DNA from: Desulfacinum sp.
Lineage (GTDB): Bacteria; Desulfobacterota; Syntrophobacteria; Syntrophobacterales; DSM-9756
Direction: 5' to 3'
NCBI GenBank assembly: GCA_014359885.1
Contig: JACIYN010000061.1
Span: 24,319-88,318, forward strand
DNA: 64,000 bases
The translations under genes were made by a program, and so were the position numbers. The notes below the pieces were generated by a model that saw only the letters and a list, made by a program, of their open reading frames with translations, was not told where the DNA came from and ran no database searches. Positions within the stretch are counted from its first letter, which is position 1. Each line of letters opens with the position of its first letter. Shown here one piece after another: positions 26,019-35,171 of the stretch.

Positions 26019-27983
26019 CTAGAATTCCGAGAAGTCATCGTCGAAGGGAATGAGTTCCTCGGGTTTGACCTGGGCCGGAGCCTTCTCGGGAACGAAGGGG
26101 CGTTTGCCACCGTTGCCTTTGGTCTTCTCCTTGGCCTGCCCTCCGGGCTGGGCATCTCCCTTTGCCAAGAGCCTGCGTTGGGAAACGCGCCTCTCGACGC
26201 TCCCTGCTTCGGCGCGGAAGCCCACCATGTCGGCCAGGGTCTGGACGAAGTGGCGCATCTGTTCGGCCTGGGCGTTGAGCTCCTCGGCGGCGGAGGCGGA
26301 TTCTTCGGCCGTGGCCGCGTTGCGCTGCACCACTTTGTCCATCTCCGACACGGCTCGGTTCACCTGGCCGATGCCCTCGGCCTGCTCGCTGGAAGCGGCC
26401 GCGATCTCACCCACCAGCTCTCCGATCTTGGTGGAGCCTTCCGCCACCTTACCGAAGGCCTCGTTGGCGTCCTTGAGAATGCTCTCCCCATCGGACACCT
26501 TCTTCACCGTATCTTCGATGAGCTGCGCCGTGTTCTTGGCCGCTTCGGCAGACCGCATGGCGAGGTTTCGGACCTCGTCGGCCACCACGGCGAACCCGGC
26601 CCCCGCTTCCCCGGCCCGGGCCGCCTCGACGGCGGCGTTCAGGGCCAGCAGATTGGTCTGGAAGGCGATCTCGTCGATGGTCTTGATGATCTTCTGGGTC
26701 TCGGCGCTGGCCTGGGAGATCTGGCCCATGGACTGGGTGAGGGCCTGCATGGACTGGCGCGCTTCGGCGATGTCCTTGGCCGAGGCTTTGACGATGGAGT
26801 CGGCCTGCTTGGCGTTGTCGGCGTTTTGCCGGGTCATGGAGGACATCTCCTCCAGGGCGGAAGATGTTTCTTCCAGCGAGGCCGCCTGCTCGGAGGACCC
26901 TTCGGCAAGCTGCTGACTTGCGGAGGACACCTGGGAAGAGGCGGCCGCCACCTGGTCGGCTCCCTCCGTAAGCCCTTCCACGGCCACCTGAATCGGCTTG
27001 CTGATCTTTCTGGAGAAAAGGAAGAACACAACCAGGGTGACCAAGACGGCTACGCCGCTGATGCCCCCTACGGTCCAGACCATGGCGCGGACCGGTTCCA
27101 GGAATTCGCTCTTTGTCTGGGTGATCCCCACCATCCAGCCGTTGATGCCCACCGGGGCGTAACCGCTGATCTTGTCGTCTCCCTTGAAACGATACTCCAC
27201 GACCCCCGTCTTCCCGGAATCCATGCCGGCCGCCAGGGGTTCCAGACCGCCCACCTTATGCAGGTTCAGCTTGAAGACCAGGTCCTTGTTGGGATGGGCG
27301 ATGATCGTGCCCTCCTTGTCGGTCATGTAGGCGTAACCGGTGGTGCCGACCTTGGTGTTGCTGACGGTATCCGTCAGAAAGCCGATTTTGAGGGACGTTC
27401 CCAGGATCCCCAGGAACCGGCCGTCCTTGTTCAGCAGGGGCACACAGATGACCGCGACGGGCTCGTTGGTGATCTTTGAGACGATGACATCTCCGATCAC
27501 GGCCTTGCCGGTTTCCCTGGCTCGTTTGAAATAATCGCGATCCTTGATCTGGACCCCGGGATAAACCTTCGTGTTCCCGTCATGGAGCACCCCGCCGTAA
27601 AGGAGCCCGGAGGCATCGGAAAGGAAGATCCCTTCGTAGTAGTCTTGTCCGGCGGAGCGCATGATGGAAACGAGCTCCTCGTTCACCTTCTGCACGGCCT
27701 CTTGTGCTCCTTCCGCTCCCTGAGCCGACACGAGCTCCGCGGCATCAACGACGGAGCGAAGGCTGGCGATGGCCTTGGCATTTTCCACCTCTTCTTCCAG
27801 CACCATACGGACCAAGGTGGCCAGTTGTTCGGATTGTCGTTGGGAATTGTCCTTGCCCAGTCGGTTGAGGGCCTGCGAGGACTTCCACACGGAAACGGTA
27901 CTGGTCGCAAGAAGGGAGGCCAAGACGATGGTCCCCCCGATGAACATCAATTTCTGGGTGAGGGTCAGTTTTTTGCCTTTCAT
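26019..27983 (-). CDS. Methyl-accepting chemotaxis protein with double Cache sensor
   Basis: A 654-residue chemoreceptor starting at the ATG at 27983. A membrane span ([22 protein letters not shown]) is followed by a periplasmic double Cache domain (about residues 40-285), with landmarks [59 protein letters not shown] and [19 protein letters not shown]; such domains commonly bind amino or organic acids. After the second span come HAMP-like sequence and the signalling hairpin with [24 protein letters not shown]-terminal tail ends in [12 protein letters not shown], possibly a docking tail for adaptation enzymes. It lies 70 bp downstream of the broken cheW, most likely in one transcript. Confidence 0.93.
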   Translation of the reverse strand: MKGKKLTLTQKLMFIGGTIVLASLLATSTVSVWKSSQALNRLGKDNSQRQSEQLATLVRMVLEEEVENAKAIASLRSVVDAAELVSAQGAEGAQEAVQKVNEELVSIMRSAGQDYYEGIFLSDASGLLYGGVLHDGNTKVYPGVQIKDRDYFKRARETGKAVIGDVIVSKITNEPVAVICVPLLNKDGRFLGILGTSLKIGFLTDTVSNTKVGTTGYAYMTDKEGTIIAHPNKDLVFKLNLHKVGGLEPLAAGMDSGKTGVVEYRFKGDDKISGYAPVGINGWMVGITQTKSEFLEPVRAMVWTVGGISGVAVLVTLVVFFLFSRKISKPIQVAVEGLTEGADQVAAASSQVSSASQQLAEGSSEQAASLEETSSALEEMSSMTRQNADNAKQADSIVKASAKDIAEARQSMQALTQSMGQISQASAETQKIIKTIDEIAFQTNLLALNAAVEAARAGEAGAGFAVVADEVRNLAMRSAEAAKNTAQLIEDTVKKVSDGESILKDANEAFGKVAEGSTKIGELVGEIAAASSEQAEGIGQVNRAVSEMDKVVQRNAATAEESASAAEELNAQAEQMRHFVQTLADMVGFRAEAGSVERRVSQRRLLAKGDAQPGGQAKEKTKGNGGKRPFVPEKAPAQVKPEELIPFDDDFSEF

Positions 27984-28052
27984 GGCTTGTCTCTCCAACG
28001 CCGGTCCTGTCCGGCTCTAATGGGGGTGCCTGGTCATTCGGGTGGAAACGGA

Positions 28053-28565
28053 TCAGATTGTCTTTTCCAGCGCCTGCATTTCCTGGCCGGTGAGGACCTT
28101 GTCGATGTCCAGAAGGATTTTGACCGAATCCCCGGCCTTCGCCATGCCGAGAATATATTCCGTGGACAGACGGGCACCGAAGGCGGGCGCGTCTTCGATG
28201 TCCTCATCCTTGATGTTGACCACCTCGGAGACGGAATCGACCACAAGCCCCATCATGATGTAGGAAGCCGTGGTCCCGCTGGTTTCCACCACGATGATGC
28301 AGGTGCGTTCGTTGTAGTCGATGGCCTCCATTCCGAACTTCAATCGCAGGTCGATCACGGGGATCACCTTGCCGCGCAGGTTGATGACCCCCTTGACGAA
28401 GTGGGGCGTTTACGGCACGGGTGTGATGGGCATCATGCCGATGATTTCCTTCACCTTGAGGATTCCGATCCCGTACTCCTCGTTGGCCAGGGAAAAGGTC
28501 AGGTACTTGCCTTCCCTTGACATCTCTTCGTCGTGCATCATCACCGCTGCGTTTTGAACCGACAC
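28053..28565 (-). pseudogene. cheW: cheW interrupted by an in-frame TAA
   Basis: The two halves of a CheW adaptor lie in the same frame, separated only by a TAA at 28410-28412. Upstream half: YLTFSLANEEYGIGILKVKEIIGMMPITPVP; downstream half: TPHFVKGVINLRGKVIPVIDLRLKF, MGLVVDSVSEVVNI, ILGMAKAGDSVKILLDIDKVL. Together they make a complete CheW of about 170 residues that couples receptors to CheA. The start is a GTG at 28565 behind AAAGGAGG. Because the stop is ochre, selenocysteine or pyrrolysine insertion does not explain it. A point mutation (for example CAA to TAA) or a sequencing error is the simplest explanation; both halves are otherwise well kept, which points to a recent event. Confidence 0.85.
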
Positions 28566-28716
28566 GATCGTCCTCCTTTCCGATCCAATGGAAATGCGCA
28601 TCGAGCCTTGTTCCAGTCCGTTCCACACCTTCCGACGGACCCGGCAGGCCGCGATTTCCGCTCCGGGTCTGCCCTGTCATTCTTCGCAATTCCTATCGGC
28701 TCCATGGGGTATAAAC

Positions 28717-28744
28717 TTGAATACAAAAATGGGGAGGTTAGAAT
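28717..28744 (+). promoter_or_regulatory. Putative promoter of the cNMP-binding protein gene
   Basis: TTGAAT (28717-28722), a 16-bp spacer and TAGAAT (28739-28744), 25 bp before the start codon. The TTGAATA at the -35 is mirrored by TATTCAA at 28749-28755, an inverted repeat around the start site that could bind a regulator. Confidence 0.55.
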
Positions 28745-28768
28745 TCTCTATTCAAAAGGAGGTGTCCC

Positions 28769-29194
28769 ATGATTGTCCAGGAAGTGGATCTGTTTCGAAG
28801 GATCCCGTCCCATGTTATCGACGAGATTGCCTCCCTTGCCGAGGAGATGCAGCCGGCTGCCGGTACCGTGCTCTTCAGGGAGGGGGATTTCGCCGAGAAA
28901 CTCTATGTATTGGTGGGTGGCCGGGTGGATCTCACGGTGGGTGCGGAGCGCACGATCACCTTTCCGGTGGAGCGGGAGCAGTCGGTCTTCGGGTGGTCCG
29001 CCCTGGTGGAACCTCGGCGCTACACGGCAACGGCCATCTGTGCCGGGGACACCACGGTGCTGTGCATCGACGGCGATCGGCTCATGCGCGTCTTCGCCAA
29101 GCATCCCCAGGAAGGCCTGATCGTGATGCAAAGACTTGCGGGGGTCATTGCCCAGAGGCTCCAGGCAAGTTACCGGGCCCTCACCGGCCGCTGA
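28769..29194 (+). CDS. Cyclic nucleotide-binding domain protein
   Basis: A 141-residue protein consisting of one cNMP-binding (Crp-like) beta-roll domain: LFRRIPSHVIDEIASLAEEMQ, TVLFREGDFAEKLYVLVGGRVDLTVG, FGWSALVEPRRYTATAICAGDTTVLCIDGDRL. It has no DNA-binding HTH after the domain, so it is not a complete Crp regulator; it may act by protein contact. A strong AAAAGGAGGTG ribosome-binding site precedes the ATG. The 3' end overlaps the convergent nickel transporter gene by 14 bp. Whether it binds cAMP, cGMP or another ligand cannot be told from the residues visible. Confidence 0.85.
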   Translation: MIVQEVDLFRRIPSHVIDEIASLAEEMQPAAGTVLFREGDFAEKLYVLVGGRVDLTVGAERTITFPVEREQSVFGWSALVEPRRYTATAICAGDTTVLCIDGDRLMRVFAKHPQEGLIVMQRLAGVIAQRLQASYRALTGR

Positions 29195-30932
29195 AGGGCG
29201 CCCCTTTGCCGTCCGCGGTTTCTGCCGCGCTCTCCTGCAAATGCTGAATCTCTCGACAGCAGCGGTTGTAGTAGGTGAAATCCAGCCCGTAGAGGGAGTG
29301 AAGGTTCTCGTCCTTGAGAAATCTCCAGGTGGGCACATCTCGGACGATCTTTCCCCGATGCAGGAGGATCGTGCGGTCCGTCAACATGGACACGAAGCAG
29401 ATGTCGTGGCTGATGAGCAGGATGGTGGCCTCCACCTCGTCCAGAAGTTTGAGGAGGTTCTCCTCGGCTTGGGGATCGAGGCCGGCGGTTGGCTCATCCA
29501 GGATGAGCACGTCCGGTTCCATGGCCAGCACCGACGCCAGGGCCAGCCTCTTGCGCTCCCCTCCGCTCAGATGCTGGGGCACGCGATCCTCCAGATCCCC
29601 CAAACCAGCCCAGCGGAGCATGGCTCGGACCTTCTGGTGGACCTTCGATTCCGGCCAGCCCAGGTTGCGAAGGCCGAAGGCCACCTCGTCGTAGCATCGG
29701 GAGCAGACCGTCTGATCGGCGGAATCCTGAAACAACAGGCCCACATGCCGCCACAGTTCCCGGCGCCGCCTGTTGTCCACGTTCTTCCCATCAAAGCGAT
29801 AACGGCCGGATCCCGATCGGATTCCCGCCAAGCAGGCGGCCAGTGTGGATTTTCCGGCCCCGTTGGGCCCCACCAAAGCCACCCGCTCGCCCCGACGCAC
29901 CTGGAGCGAGACGTCCCGCAGGGCAACCGCGCCGTCTTTGTACCGATAGGTGTACTGGTGAAGTTCCAGTATGGGAGGTTGCTCAGGCCGTTGGCAGGCA
30001 TCCGAGCCAGCCTCCCCGGCCGAGGCCCCGCAGGCATGCGCGGATCGGGCCGGAGGGAGGGAAGACGACGGGTCGTTTGCTGTTGACCGCACCGGGCGCC
30101 GCCCAACGCCCACATGCCGTCCGGGGGAGTCGCAACAACGAAACCGGAAGGTGAAGTCGAGGCCGTGTTCCTGGAGCGAGGGGCGGTGGGAAATGAGAGC
30201 CTCGAAGGATGTATCGTGGTGAAGACATCCGTCCTGAAGGACCACGGCACGGGTGCAGAGTCCATAGAGGAAGAGCAGATCGTGGCTGATGCAGATGAGG
30301 GTTCCCGCATAGCCTTTCAGGACCTGGGCCAGCAGGTCTTCGCTGGCCGGGTCCAGGTTGGCGGTGGGTTCGTCCAAAATGAGTACCGATGGATCGAGGG
30401 CCAGGACCGCAGCCAGCGCGGCCCTTTTACGCTGCCCGTAACTCAGGTGATGGGGGGGCTTGTGGGCCGTGTCCTCCAGGCCCAACCGAGCGAGCGCGCC
30501 CAGGGCCCGCTGCGCGGCCCCCTCGGGCGGCGTCTGGAAGTTGATCAGGCCGAAGAGGACATCGTCCAGTACGCTGGTGCAGAAAAGCTGGTCGTCAGGA
30601 TCCTGGAAGAGAAAGCCGACTTTTTTGCGTAGGTGCCCCAGGCGGTGGGGTTCCAGCGGAGCTTCTTCGAAGAGGACCCGACCGCGCGTGGGCCGGGCGA
30701 GACCCGACAGGACCCGGGCGAGAGTGGTCTTCCCGGACCCGTTGTGGCCCAACAGCGCAATGCGGTCGCCTTCATGGATGCATAAATTGATGCCACGTAG
30801 CGCCCGGCTTCCGTTGGGGTACGTGTAGTCCACCCCCTCGAGGCGGTAGACGCACGATGCGGACTGCTGGGGACGGTGGATTGGAATGGCTTGGAGATGC
30901 ACGCAGGGCGATCCTTGTCTGTCCGCCTTCAT
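29181..30932 (-). CDS. nikO: Fused double ATP-binding subunit of nickel/cobalt ECF transporter
   Basis: About 583 residues holding two complete ABC ATPase domains in one chain. Domain 1: Walker A LLGHNGSGKTTLARVL, signature HLSYGQRKRAALAA, Walker B VLILDEPTANLD. Domain 2: VGPNGAGKSTLAACL, HLSGGERKRLALAS, VLILDEPTAGLD. They are joined by a low-complexity linker of about 60 residues. In this transporter class a NikO/CbiO dimer drives uptake, so a tandem fusion replaces the homodimer. The ATG at 30932 is chosen by similarity of the N-terminus; the frame is open to 31097 and overlaps nikQ, and no good ribosome-binding site decides. It is the last gene of the nikKLMQO set. Confidence 0.9.
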   Translation of the reverse strand: MKADRQGSPCVHLQAIPIHRPQQSASCVYRLEGVDYTYPNGSRALRGINLCIHEGDRIALLGHNGSGKTTLARVLSGLARPTRGRVLFEEAPLEPHRLGHLRKKVGFLFQDPDDQLFCTSVLDDVLFGLINFQTPPEGAAQRALGALARLGLEDTAHKPPHHLSYGQRKRAALAAVLALDPSVLILDEPTANLDPASEDLLAQVLKGYAGTLICISHDLLFLYGLCTRAVVLQDGCLHHDTSFEALISHRPSLQEHGLDFTFRFRCCDSPGRHVGVGRRPVRSTANDPSSSLPPARSAHACGASAGEAGSDACQRPEQPPILELHQYTYRYKDGAVALRDVSLQVRRGERVALVGPNGAGKSTLAACLAGIRSGSGRYRFDGKNVDNRRRRELWRHVGLLFQDSADQTVCSRCYDEVAFGLRNLGWPESKVHQKVRAMLRWAGLGDLEDRVPQHLSGGERKRLALASVLAMEPDVLILDEPTAGLDPQAEENLLKLLDEVEATILLISHDICFVSMLTDRTILLHRGKIVRDVPTWRFLKDENLHSLYGLDFTYYNRCCREIQHLQESAAETADGKGAPFSGR

Positions 30933-31035
30933 TGGCGGCTCTTGTCCGAACTTTCCCGAGGAACGCCTGCGCCCGGTGCCACGAAGCCGGGCGAACGTTC
31001 CGCGGGGACGATGGACATGATCACACAGTCGATTC

Positions 31036-31914
31036 CTACCGGAACACGCCGGAGAACGGAAGGGTCTCGTATCGGTCCAGAAGCAACACGGCGACACCGC
31101 CCAGGATCCAGCACGCTCCCAGGGCCCAGTCCAGCGGTGTGGAGCGGAAGGATTCCCGGGTCGGGAATCGGCCGGTAAAGCCGCGGCACAGCATGGCCTC
31201 GTGGACGCGTTCCGTTCTTTCGAGGCTGCGAACGAAAAGCATGCCGAGAAAATTGCCCAGGACGTGGATCGTGCGGCGGTTGGTGCCTGGCCGGAATCCG
31301 CGCACGTTCATGCCAACCCAGAGGCGGCTCATCTCATGCCGGAAGACAAAGACGTAGCGGTACATGATGAGCAGCATCTGGCAGAGGGGGTCGGGTACTC
31401 CCAATCGGGCCAGGGCGTTCACCGTTCGGGGAAACGGGCCCGTGCGAAGCAGAGGTTCCATGAGAAGTGCCACGCTCATGGCCTTGGCCGCCACCAAGGC
31501 GGCCACTGAAAATCCCCGGAAATTGATTTGGATCCATATCCCCTCGCCCAATGTGGCCACCTGGTCTCCGGGCAGTACCGGCACGGTCAACGGCAGGACG
31601 ACAAAGAACATGGCAAGAAAAGCGGCCATGGCGGCAATCCGACGGGCCGCAAGTCTCCAAGGGGTTCCGGCGACCATCAGAGCCGACGCGGAAACGGCGC
31701 AACACAGGAGCGCCGTGCCCACCGTGCCGACGGAGGCGGCGCAGAAGGAGAAAAGGAGAAGAGAAGCGATCTTGATGCGGGGGTCCCAACGATGAAAGAG
31801 GGTCTGCCGCCGGCCTTCCTCCACCCCCGGCAACTCCGGGACAGACCAGAGTTCCTGCTCTCCCCTGCTCCGCGGGCGGGAGGTTCCACCTGTTTTTCCC
31901 AGCTTCATCTCCAT
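31036..31914 (-). CDS. nikQ: Transmembrane (T) subunit of nickel/cobalt ECF transporter
   Basis: A 292-residue membrane protein of the CbiQ/NikQ (EcfT) family. Several spans are visible (LLLFSFCAASVGTVGTALLCC, MAAFLAMFFVVLPLTVPVL, LGACWILGGVAVLLL). The coupling helices that contact the ATPases carry the A-R-G-x-x-x and related motifs, here AMLCRGFTGRFP and VGMNVRGFRPG. The extra N-terminal 35 residues are polar. It overlaps nikM by 10 bp and is followed by the ATPase gene. Confidence 0.9.
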   Translation of the reverse strand: MEMKLGKTGGTSRPRSRGEQELWSVPELPGVEEGRRQTLFHRWDPRIKIASLLLFSFCAASVGTVGTALLCCAVSASALMVAGTPWRLAARRIAAMAAFLAMFFVVLPLTVPVLPGDQVATLGEGIWIQINFRGFSVAALVAAKAMSVALLMEPLLRTGPFPRTVNALARLGVPDPLCQMLLIMYRYVFVFRHEMSRLWVGMNVRGFRPGTNRRTIHVLGNFLGMLFVRSLERTERVHEAMLCRGFTGRFPTRESFRSTPLDWALGACWILGGVAVLLLDRYETLPFSGVFR

Positions 31915-32525
31915 TCCGCCTTCCAGGCCCCCTGAGTGATGAGCTCCGGCTTGACCCTGCCGACGAAGGCCAGCACCGAAGCCGTGACCAAGGCTTCCAC
32001 GACGACCACAGGCACATGGGCCGCCAGGGCGATCTTCGCCACTCCAAAGAAATCCTCACCCCCCAAGGCCAGCAACACGGCCAGGCCACAGGCGGCCACG
32101 GCCACGGCTGTTCCGGACGCCACAGCGCCCGCCAAAATCCGAACGCGATCCGGGGAGTTTCGAAAACGGCTGAAAAATGCTCCGGAGAGCCAGGCAGGCA
32201 GTCCCATCATCAGGGCGTTGGCGCCCAGTGCCGTGAGCCCTCCGAATTGAAAGAGAAGACATTGGAGCAGCAGCCCCAGAAACACAGCCAAAAAGGCGCT
32301 CCATCCTAGGATGATCCCCACGAGGCCTGGCAGCAGCAAGTGGACGCTGGTGGGGCCCAGGGGCACGTGCACCAAGGATGCCACGAAGAAAGCGGAGGTC
32401 ATGACCGCCACCTTGGGAAGGTCCTGCGCTCGGGTCTTCCGAAGGCTGAGGGACAAACAGCCGGCACTCAATGCGTAACACGCCAGGGCCACCTTGGTGG
32501 GAAGAACTCCGTCGGCGATATGCAT
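31905..32525 (-). CDS. nikM: Substrate-binding membrane (S) subunit of nickel/cobalt ECF transporter
   Basis: A 206-residue protein starting at the ATG at 32525, which gives the essential N-terminus MHIADGVL: the amino group and His2 of this family coordinate the metal ion. Six to seven hydrophobic helices follow, with VHVPLGPTSVHLLLPGLVGIILG containing further metal-site histidines. The family is shared by nickel (NikM) and cobalt (CbiM) systems. The presence of nikK- and nikL-like genes, and absence of a cobalamin riboswitch in front of this operon, favour nickel. Confidence 0.92.
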   Translation of the reverse strand: MHIADGVLPTKVALACYALSAGCLSLSLRKTRAQDLPKVAVMTSAFFVASLVHVPLGPTSVHLLLPGLVGIILGWSAFLAVFLGLLLQCLLFQFGGLTALGANALMMGLPAWLSGAFFSRFRNSPDRVRILAGAVASGTAVAVAACGLAVLLALGGEDFFGVAKIALAAHVPVVVVEALVTASVLAFVGRVKPELITQGAWKAEWR

Positions 32526-32529
32526 GATT

Positions 32530-32904
32530 TCAACTCCCTCCGTCCGGACGCCTGCGGGACAGAACGAAGGCCGCCGCGCCGAAGATCCCCAGGATATAAC
32601 CGATGCCGCCCAGAACATCCCTCAGGGTCGGCTTATCCCTGGAGGCCCGAAGTCGAGCCAGTTCGCGTTTGATCTGGCGAAGTTCCTGGGAGGTCTCCTG
32701 TTGATGTTGCTGAAGTATGCTTAGAACTTGTGTGCAGGCAGGCGCCCGGGAGTGTCCGGTAGTGTTTGAGCCTGCTTGTTCCGTGGGGGTCCCGACCCCT
32801 CGAGCGGTCTCCTCTGCGGCGTTCGCTGAAAGGCCCGCGAAAAAGGAAAGCATGGCGAAGGTCAGCCACACGAGCAGCTTTGCGTCTAGGGATGCCCGCT
32901 TCAT
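32530..32904 (-). CDS. nikL: NikL-like accessory membrane protein
   Basis: A 124-residue protein with a signal-like N-terminus, a Glu/Gln-rich helix (LQQHQQETSQELRQIKRELARL) and a single C-terminal membrane span in the pattern LRDVLGGIGYILGIFGAAAFVLSRRR, which is typical of the small extra component in NikKLMQO-type transporters. Function in transport is not well defined in the family. It lies 4 bp before nikM and 3 bp after nikK. Confidence 0.75.
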   Translation of the reverse strand: MKRASLDAKLLVWLTFAMLSFFAGLSANAAEETARGVGTPTEQAGSNTTGHSRAPACTQVLSILQQHQQETSQELRQIKRELARLRASRDKPTLRDVLGGIGYILGIFGAAAFVLSRRRPDGGS

Positions 32905-32907
32905 CGG

Positions 32908-33300
32908 CTATTTGCTCCAGTCCTCTTTTTTCAAGGTGTAGGTGGCCTTGTGCCCCATGGACGCGTTCACCTCGATGGTGAGATCGCATGCCGTGCCCGG
33001 TGCGTCAAACTGAAAAAGCCCCTGGTTGTCCGTTTTTCCCTCCGCCACCGTCTTTCCGTGCGTTCCGAAAACCACCACGGCAGCTTCGGCCACAGGGGAT
33101 CCGTCCGGAAAATAGCTTTCCACATAGACGGTCCGCCCTTCCACATAGGCAAACACGTTAACCTTGTGGGCCGAGGCCGTCCCGGCCAAAAGAAAGGTCG
33201 CCGCCGTCCAGACGATGATTAGCCAAAGACCCGAAAGGTTTCCCCTGTCTCCGACCGTTTCCTTCCACCATGGCGCCCCTCGTCCTGCCTCTCTTCTCAT
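32908..33300 (-). CDS. nikK: NikK-like exported metal-uptake accessory protein
   Basis: A 130-residue protein starting at the ATG at 33300 behind GGAGGAAA. A hydrophobic segment (LWLIIVWTAATFLLAGTASAHKV) acts as a signal peptide; cleavage after ASA would leave an N-terminal His, which could help bind metal. The mature part is a beta-sandwich with VNVFAYVEGRTVYVESYFPDG, DNQGLFQF and LTIEVNASMGHKATY, the DUF4198-like form of NikK. It is the first gene of the nickel transporter operon and is preceded by a leader with a terminator hairpin. Confidence 0.78.
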   Translation of the reverse strand: MRREAGRGAPWWKETVGDRGNLSGLWLIIVWTAATFLLAGTASAHKVNVFAYVEGRTVYVESYFPDGSPVAEAAVVVFGTHGKTVAEGKTDNQGLFQFDAPGTACDLTIEVNASMGHKATYTLKKEDWSK

Positions 33301-33326
33301 GATTGATTTCCTCCACTGGCGAGCGG

Positions 33327-33366
33327 AAAAAAAAGAGGCCGACACCGAACCCATTCGATGCCGGCC
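33327..33366 (-). terminator. Terminator/attenuator hairpin in the nikKLMQO leader
   Basis: On the minus strand a 13-bp stem (two G-U pairs; arms 33354-33366 and 33337-33349) with a 4-nt loop is followed by eight U. It lies 27 bp before the nikK start codon and downstream of any promoter that could drive the operon, since the next gene upstream is divergent at 33594. This points to control by attenuation. A TATAAT on the minus strand (33538-33543) has no convincing -35. The leader (33367-33536) has no match to a riboswitch class I know. Confidence 0.75.
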
Positions 33367-33593
33367 TTCGTGGCCTTGTTGCCTTTCCTGGGGAAAGTGC
33401 CCTCGGGGGCGGAGCCCTCGGGGCGTTGAGCCGGAAGCCCCCTTCTTGGAGGCGGTACCGCCTGTATCAGTAGCAAAGAGCGAAGAGGAATTCAAGCCCC
33501 GATGCCCTTCCGGCACTTGCGAAATGTGTTGCAGGCGATTATAAGAGCTCATCCGCAAGGGGGACCCGGCCACCGCATTGTCAAGAGTGCACC

Positions 33594-35156
33594 ATGATCA
33601 AGCGTAACCTCAAGGATTCACCCCATGGGCCCATCCTCGTAGTGGAGACGGGACCGGCGTTCGATCCGGCGACTTGGCGCATCTTGCACGAGGAATGCGG
33701 TCCGGCTCTCAAGGGCCCTGTGCGCACCTCTTCGGAAATCAAGCGGGCCTTGGAAGAATTCCATCCGGAGCTTTTGCTGGTTGATGCGCCCCCGGGATGG
33801 AATCCTTCTGCTCTGCGCGCATCCTTGGGGGACGAATCCGGACCTTCCCCACCGTTGGTGCTCCTGGGTTGTCCCGAGGATGCGGGCTTTCCCGAAAAGG
33901 TACTGGAAAGCGGCGCCGAGGGATGGGTCTTCAAACCGCCTCGACCGCGGGAAGTGACCTTGGTGGCAGAGCATATCCGCCGGCGCAGGAACGCCCTTTC
34001 CCTGGCACTCAACAGGATGAAGATCCAGGGCATGAGCGCGCTTGCGGCCGCCTTCGCGCAGAATTGCACCCATGCCCTTTCCCACATCCTGGACCGGGTG
34101 AGTCGCGCGCGGGCAGCCTGCACAGGGCAAAATGTCGTGGGGAACCTACTGGGCGATGCGCATCGGGCGGCCGTTGAGGCCGAGAGCCTTCTACGGGGCT
34201 TTCTCTCCCTGGCGGGGCAAGGCGATCTGCGCCCACAACCCCTGGACTTGTCGGCAGCCGTCCAGGAGGTGTGTGCCCATCTGTTTCAAGGCCCGCGGGC
34301 GCCCACGGTGGACATCTCCGTGGGATGCCATCTGATGCGGGTACTGGCCGATCGAGACGCCTTGCGAACGGTGCTGGAAACCGTTCTGCAAGAAATGGGA
34401 TCCACGCCCGATCGCGCCGGAGTGGTGCGTATCGGGCTGAAAAACGTTCGCATTCCGCATGGTGGACCGTTGTGGGAAGTCCTGTCGTCGGGGCAGTACG
34501 TCAGGATGGAGCTGGAGGGCTGCGGTGCGGAAGGCCGGACCGGAACCCGACGCACCACATTTCACCCGGAAGCCCATACGGCGCCCCCTGGTGCTCACGG
34601 GGGTCTAAACATGGAAATGTTCCAGGCACTGGCCTTGGTCCACGCGCAGGGCGGCCACCTTGACCTTAAACCGCGGCCTGGGGGCGGAACGGTGGTGACG
34701 ATCTACCTACCTGCCGCGGTTTCGAGCCAGGAGCCAAGCCGGCGCGGGCTCCGAGCCCCGGGGCCTGCGCGGGCGCGGATTCTGGCCATGGACGACGAGC
34801 CGATGCTTCGCCAGCTGGCGGAGGCCGTCCTGAATCACCTGGGCTACGAGTGCGACACGGCCGCCCACGGTCAGGAAGCTCTCATGCTGTACAAACGGGC
34901 GCTGGATGCGGGCCGGCGATACGACATGGTGGTTCTGGATCTCACCGTGAAAGGGGGTCTGGGGGGCATTCCCACCATGGCTCAGCTACTTGCCATCGAT
35001 CCACAAGTGAAGGCGGTCATCTATACCGGATATTCGGAAGACCCGATTTTCCAAAATTATCGCCTGCACGGTTTCAAAGGAGCCATGCGAAAGCCCTATT
35101 CCGTAAAGGAAATGGCGGTGATGGTTCGCCGCATCCTCGGAAGAAGCGAGCACTGA
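33594..35156 (+). CDS. Degenerate sensor kinase with C-terminal receiver
   Basis: A 520-residue cytoplasmic protein. The N-terminal 135 residues look like a receiver without the key Asp pocket (LLLVDAPPGW, AEGWVFKPPRP). The middle (about 145-375) has the outline of a histidine kinase: AFAQNCTHALSHILDRV in the dimerisation position and a late GGLNMEMFQALALVHAQGGHLDLKPRPGGGTVVTIYLP as the end of the ATPase domain, but the N-box and catalytic glycine loops are poor. Residues 390-515 are a normal receiver (AMDDEP, Asp in VVLDLTVKGGLGG, YTGYSE, KPYS). The receiver resembles the one in the kinase at 53013. The kinase may be inactive and serve as an output or scaffold. Confidence 0.75.
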   Translation: MIKRNLKDSPHGPILVVETGPAFDPATWRILHEECGPALKGPVRTSSEIKRALEEFHPELLLVDAPPGWNPSALRASLGDESGPSPPLVLLGCPEDAGFPEKVLESGAEGWVFKPPRPREVTLVAEHIRRRRNALSLALNRMKIQGMSALAAAFAQNCTHALSHILDRVSRARAACTGQNVVGNLLGDAHRAAVEAESLLRGFLSLAGQGDLRPQPLDLSAAVQEVCAHLFQGPRAPTVDISVGCHLMRVLADRDALRTVLETVLQEMGSTPDRAGVVRIGLKNVRIPHGGPLWEVLSSGQYVRMELEGCGAEGRTGTRRTTFHPEAHTAPPGAHGGLNMEMFQALALVHAQGGHLDLKPRPGGGTVVTIYLPAAVSSQEPSRRGLRAPGPARARILAMDDEPMLRQLAEAVLNHLGYECDTAAHGQEALMLYKRALDAGRRYDMVVLDLTVKGGLGGIPTMAQLLAIDPQVKAVIYTGYSEDPIFQNYRLHGFKGAMRKPYSVKEMAVMVRRILGRSEH

Positions 35157-35171
35157 TCCTGGATTTTGCTC

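Noticed and set aside
28410..28412. Recoding of the stop codon in cheW
   Set aside because: The codon is TAA, not TGA or TAG, and no recoding signal is seen; a mutation or sequence error is simpler.
33367..33536. Cobalamin or Ni/Co riboswitch before the nickel operon
   Set aside because: Neither the B12-box core nor the repeated G-A-C/G-C-A-G modules of the Ni/Co class are present; only a terminator is supported.
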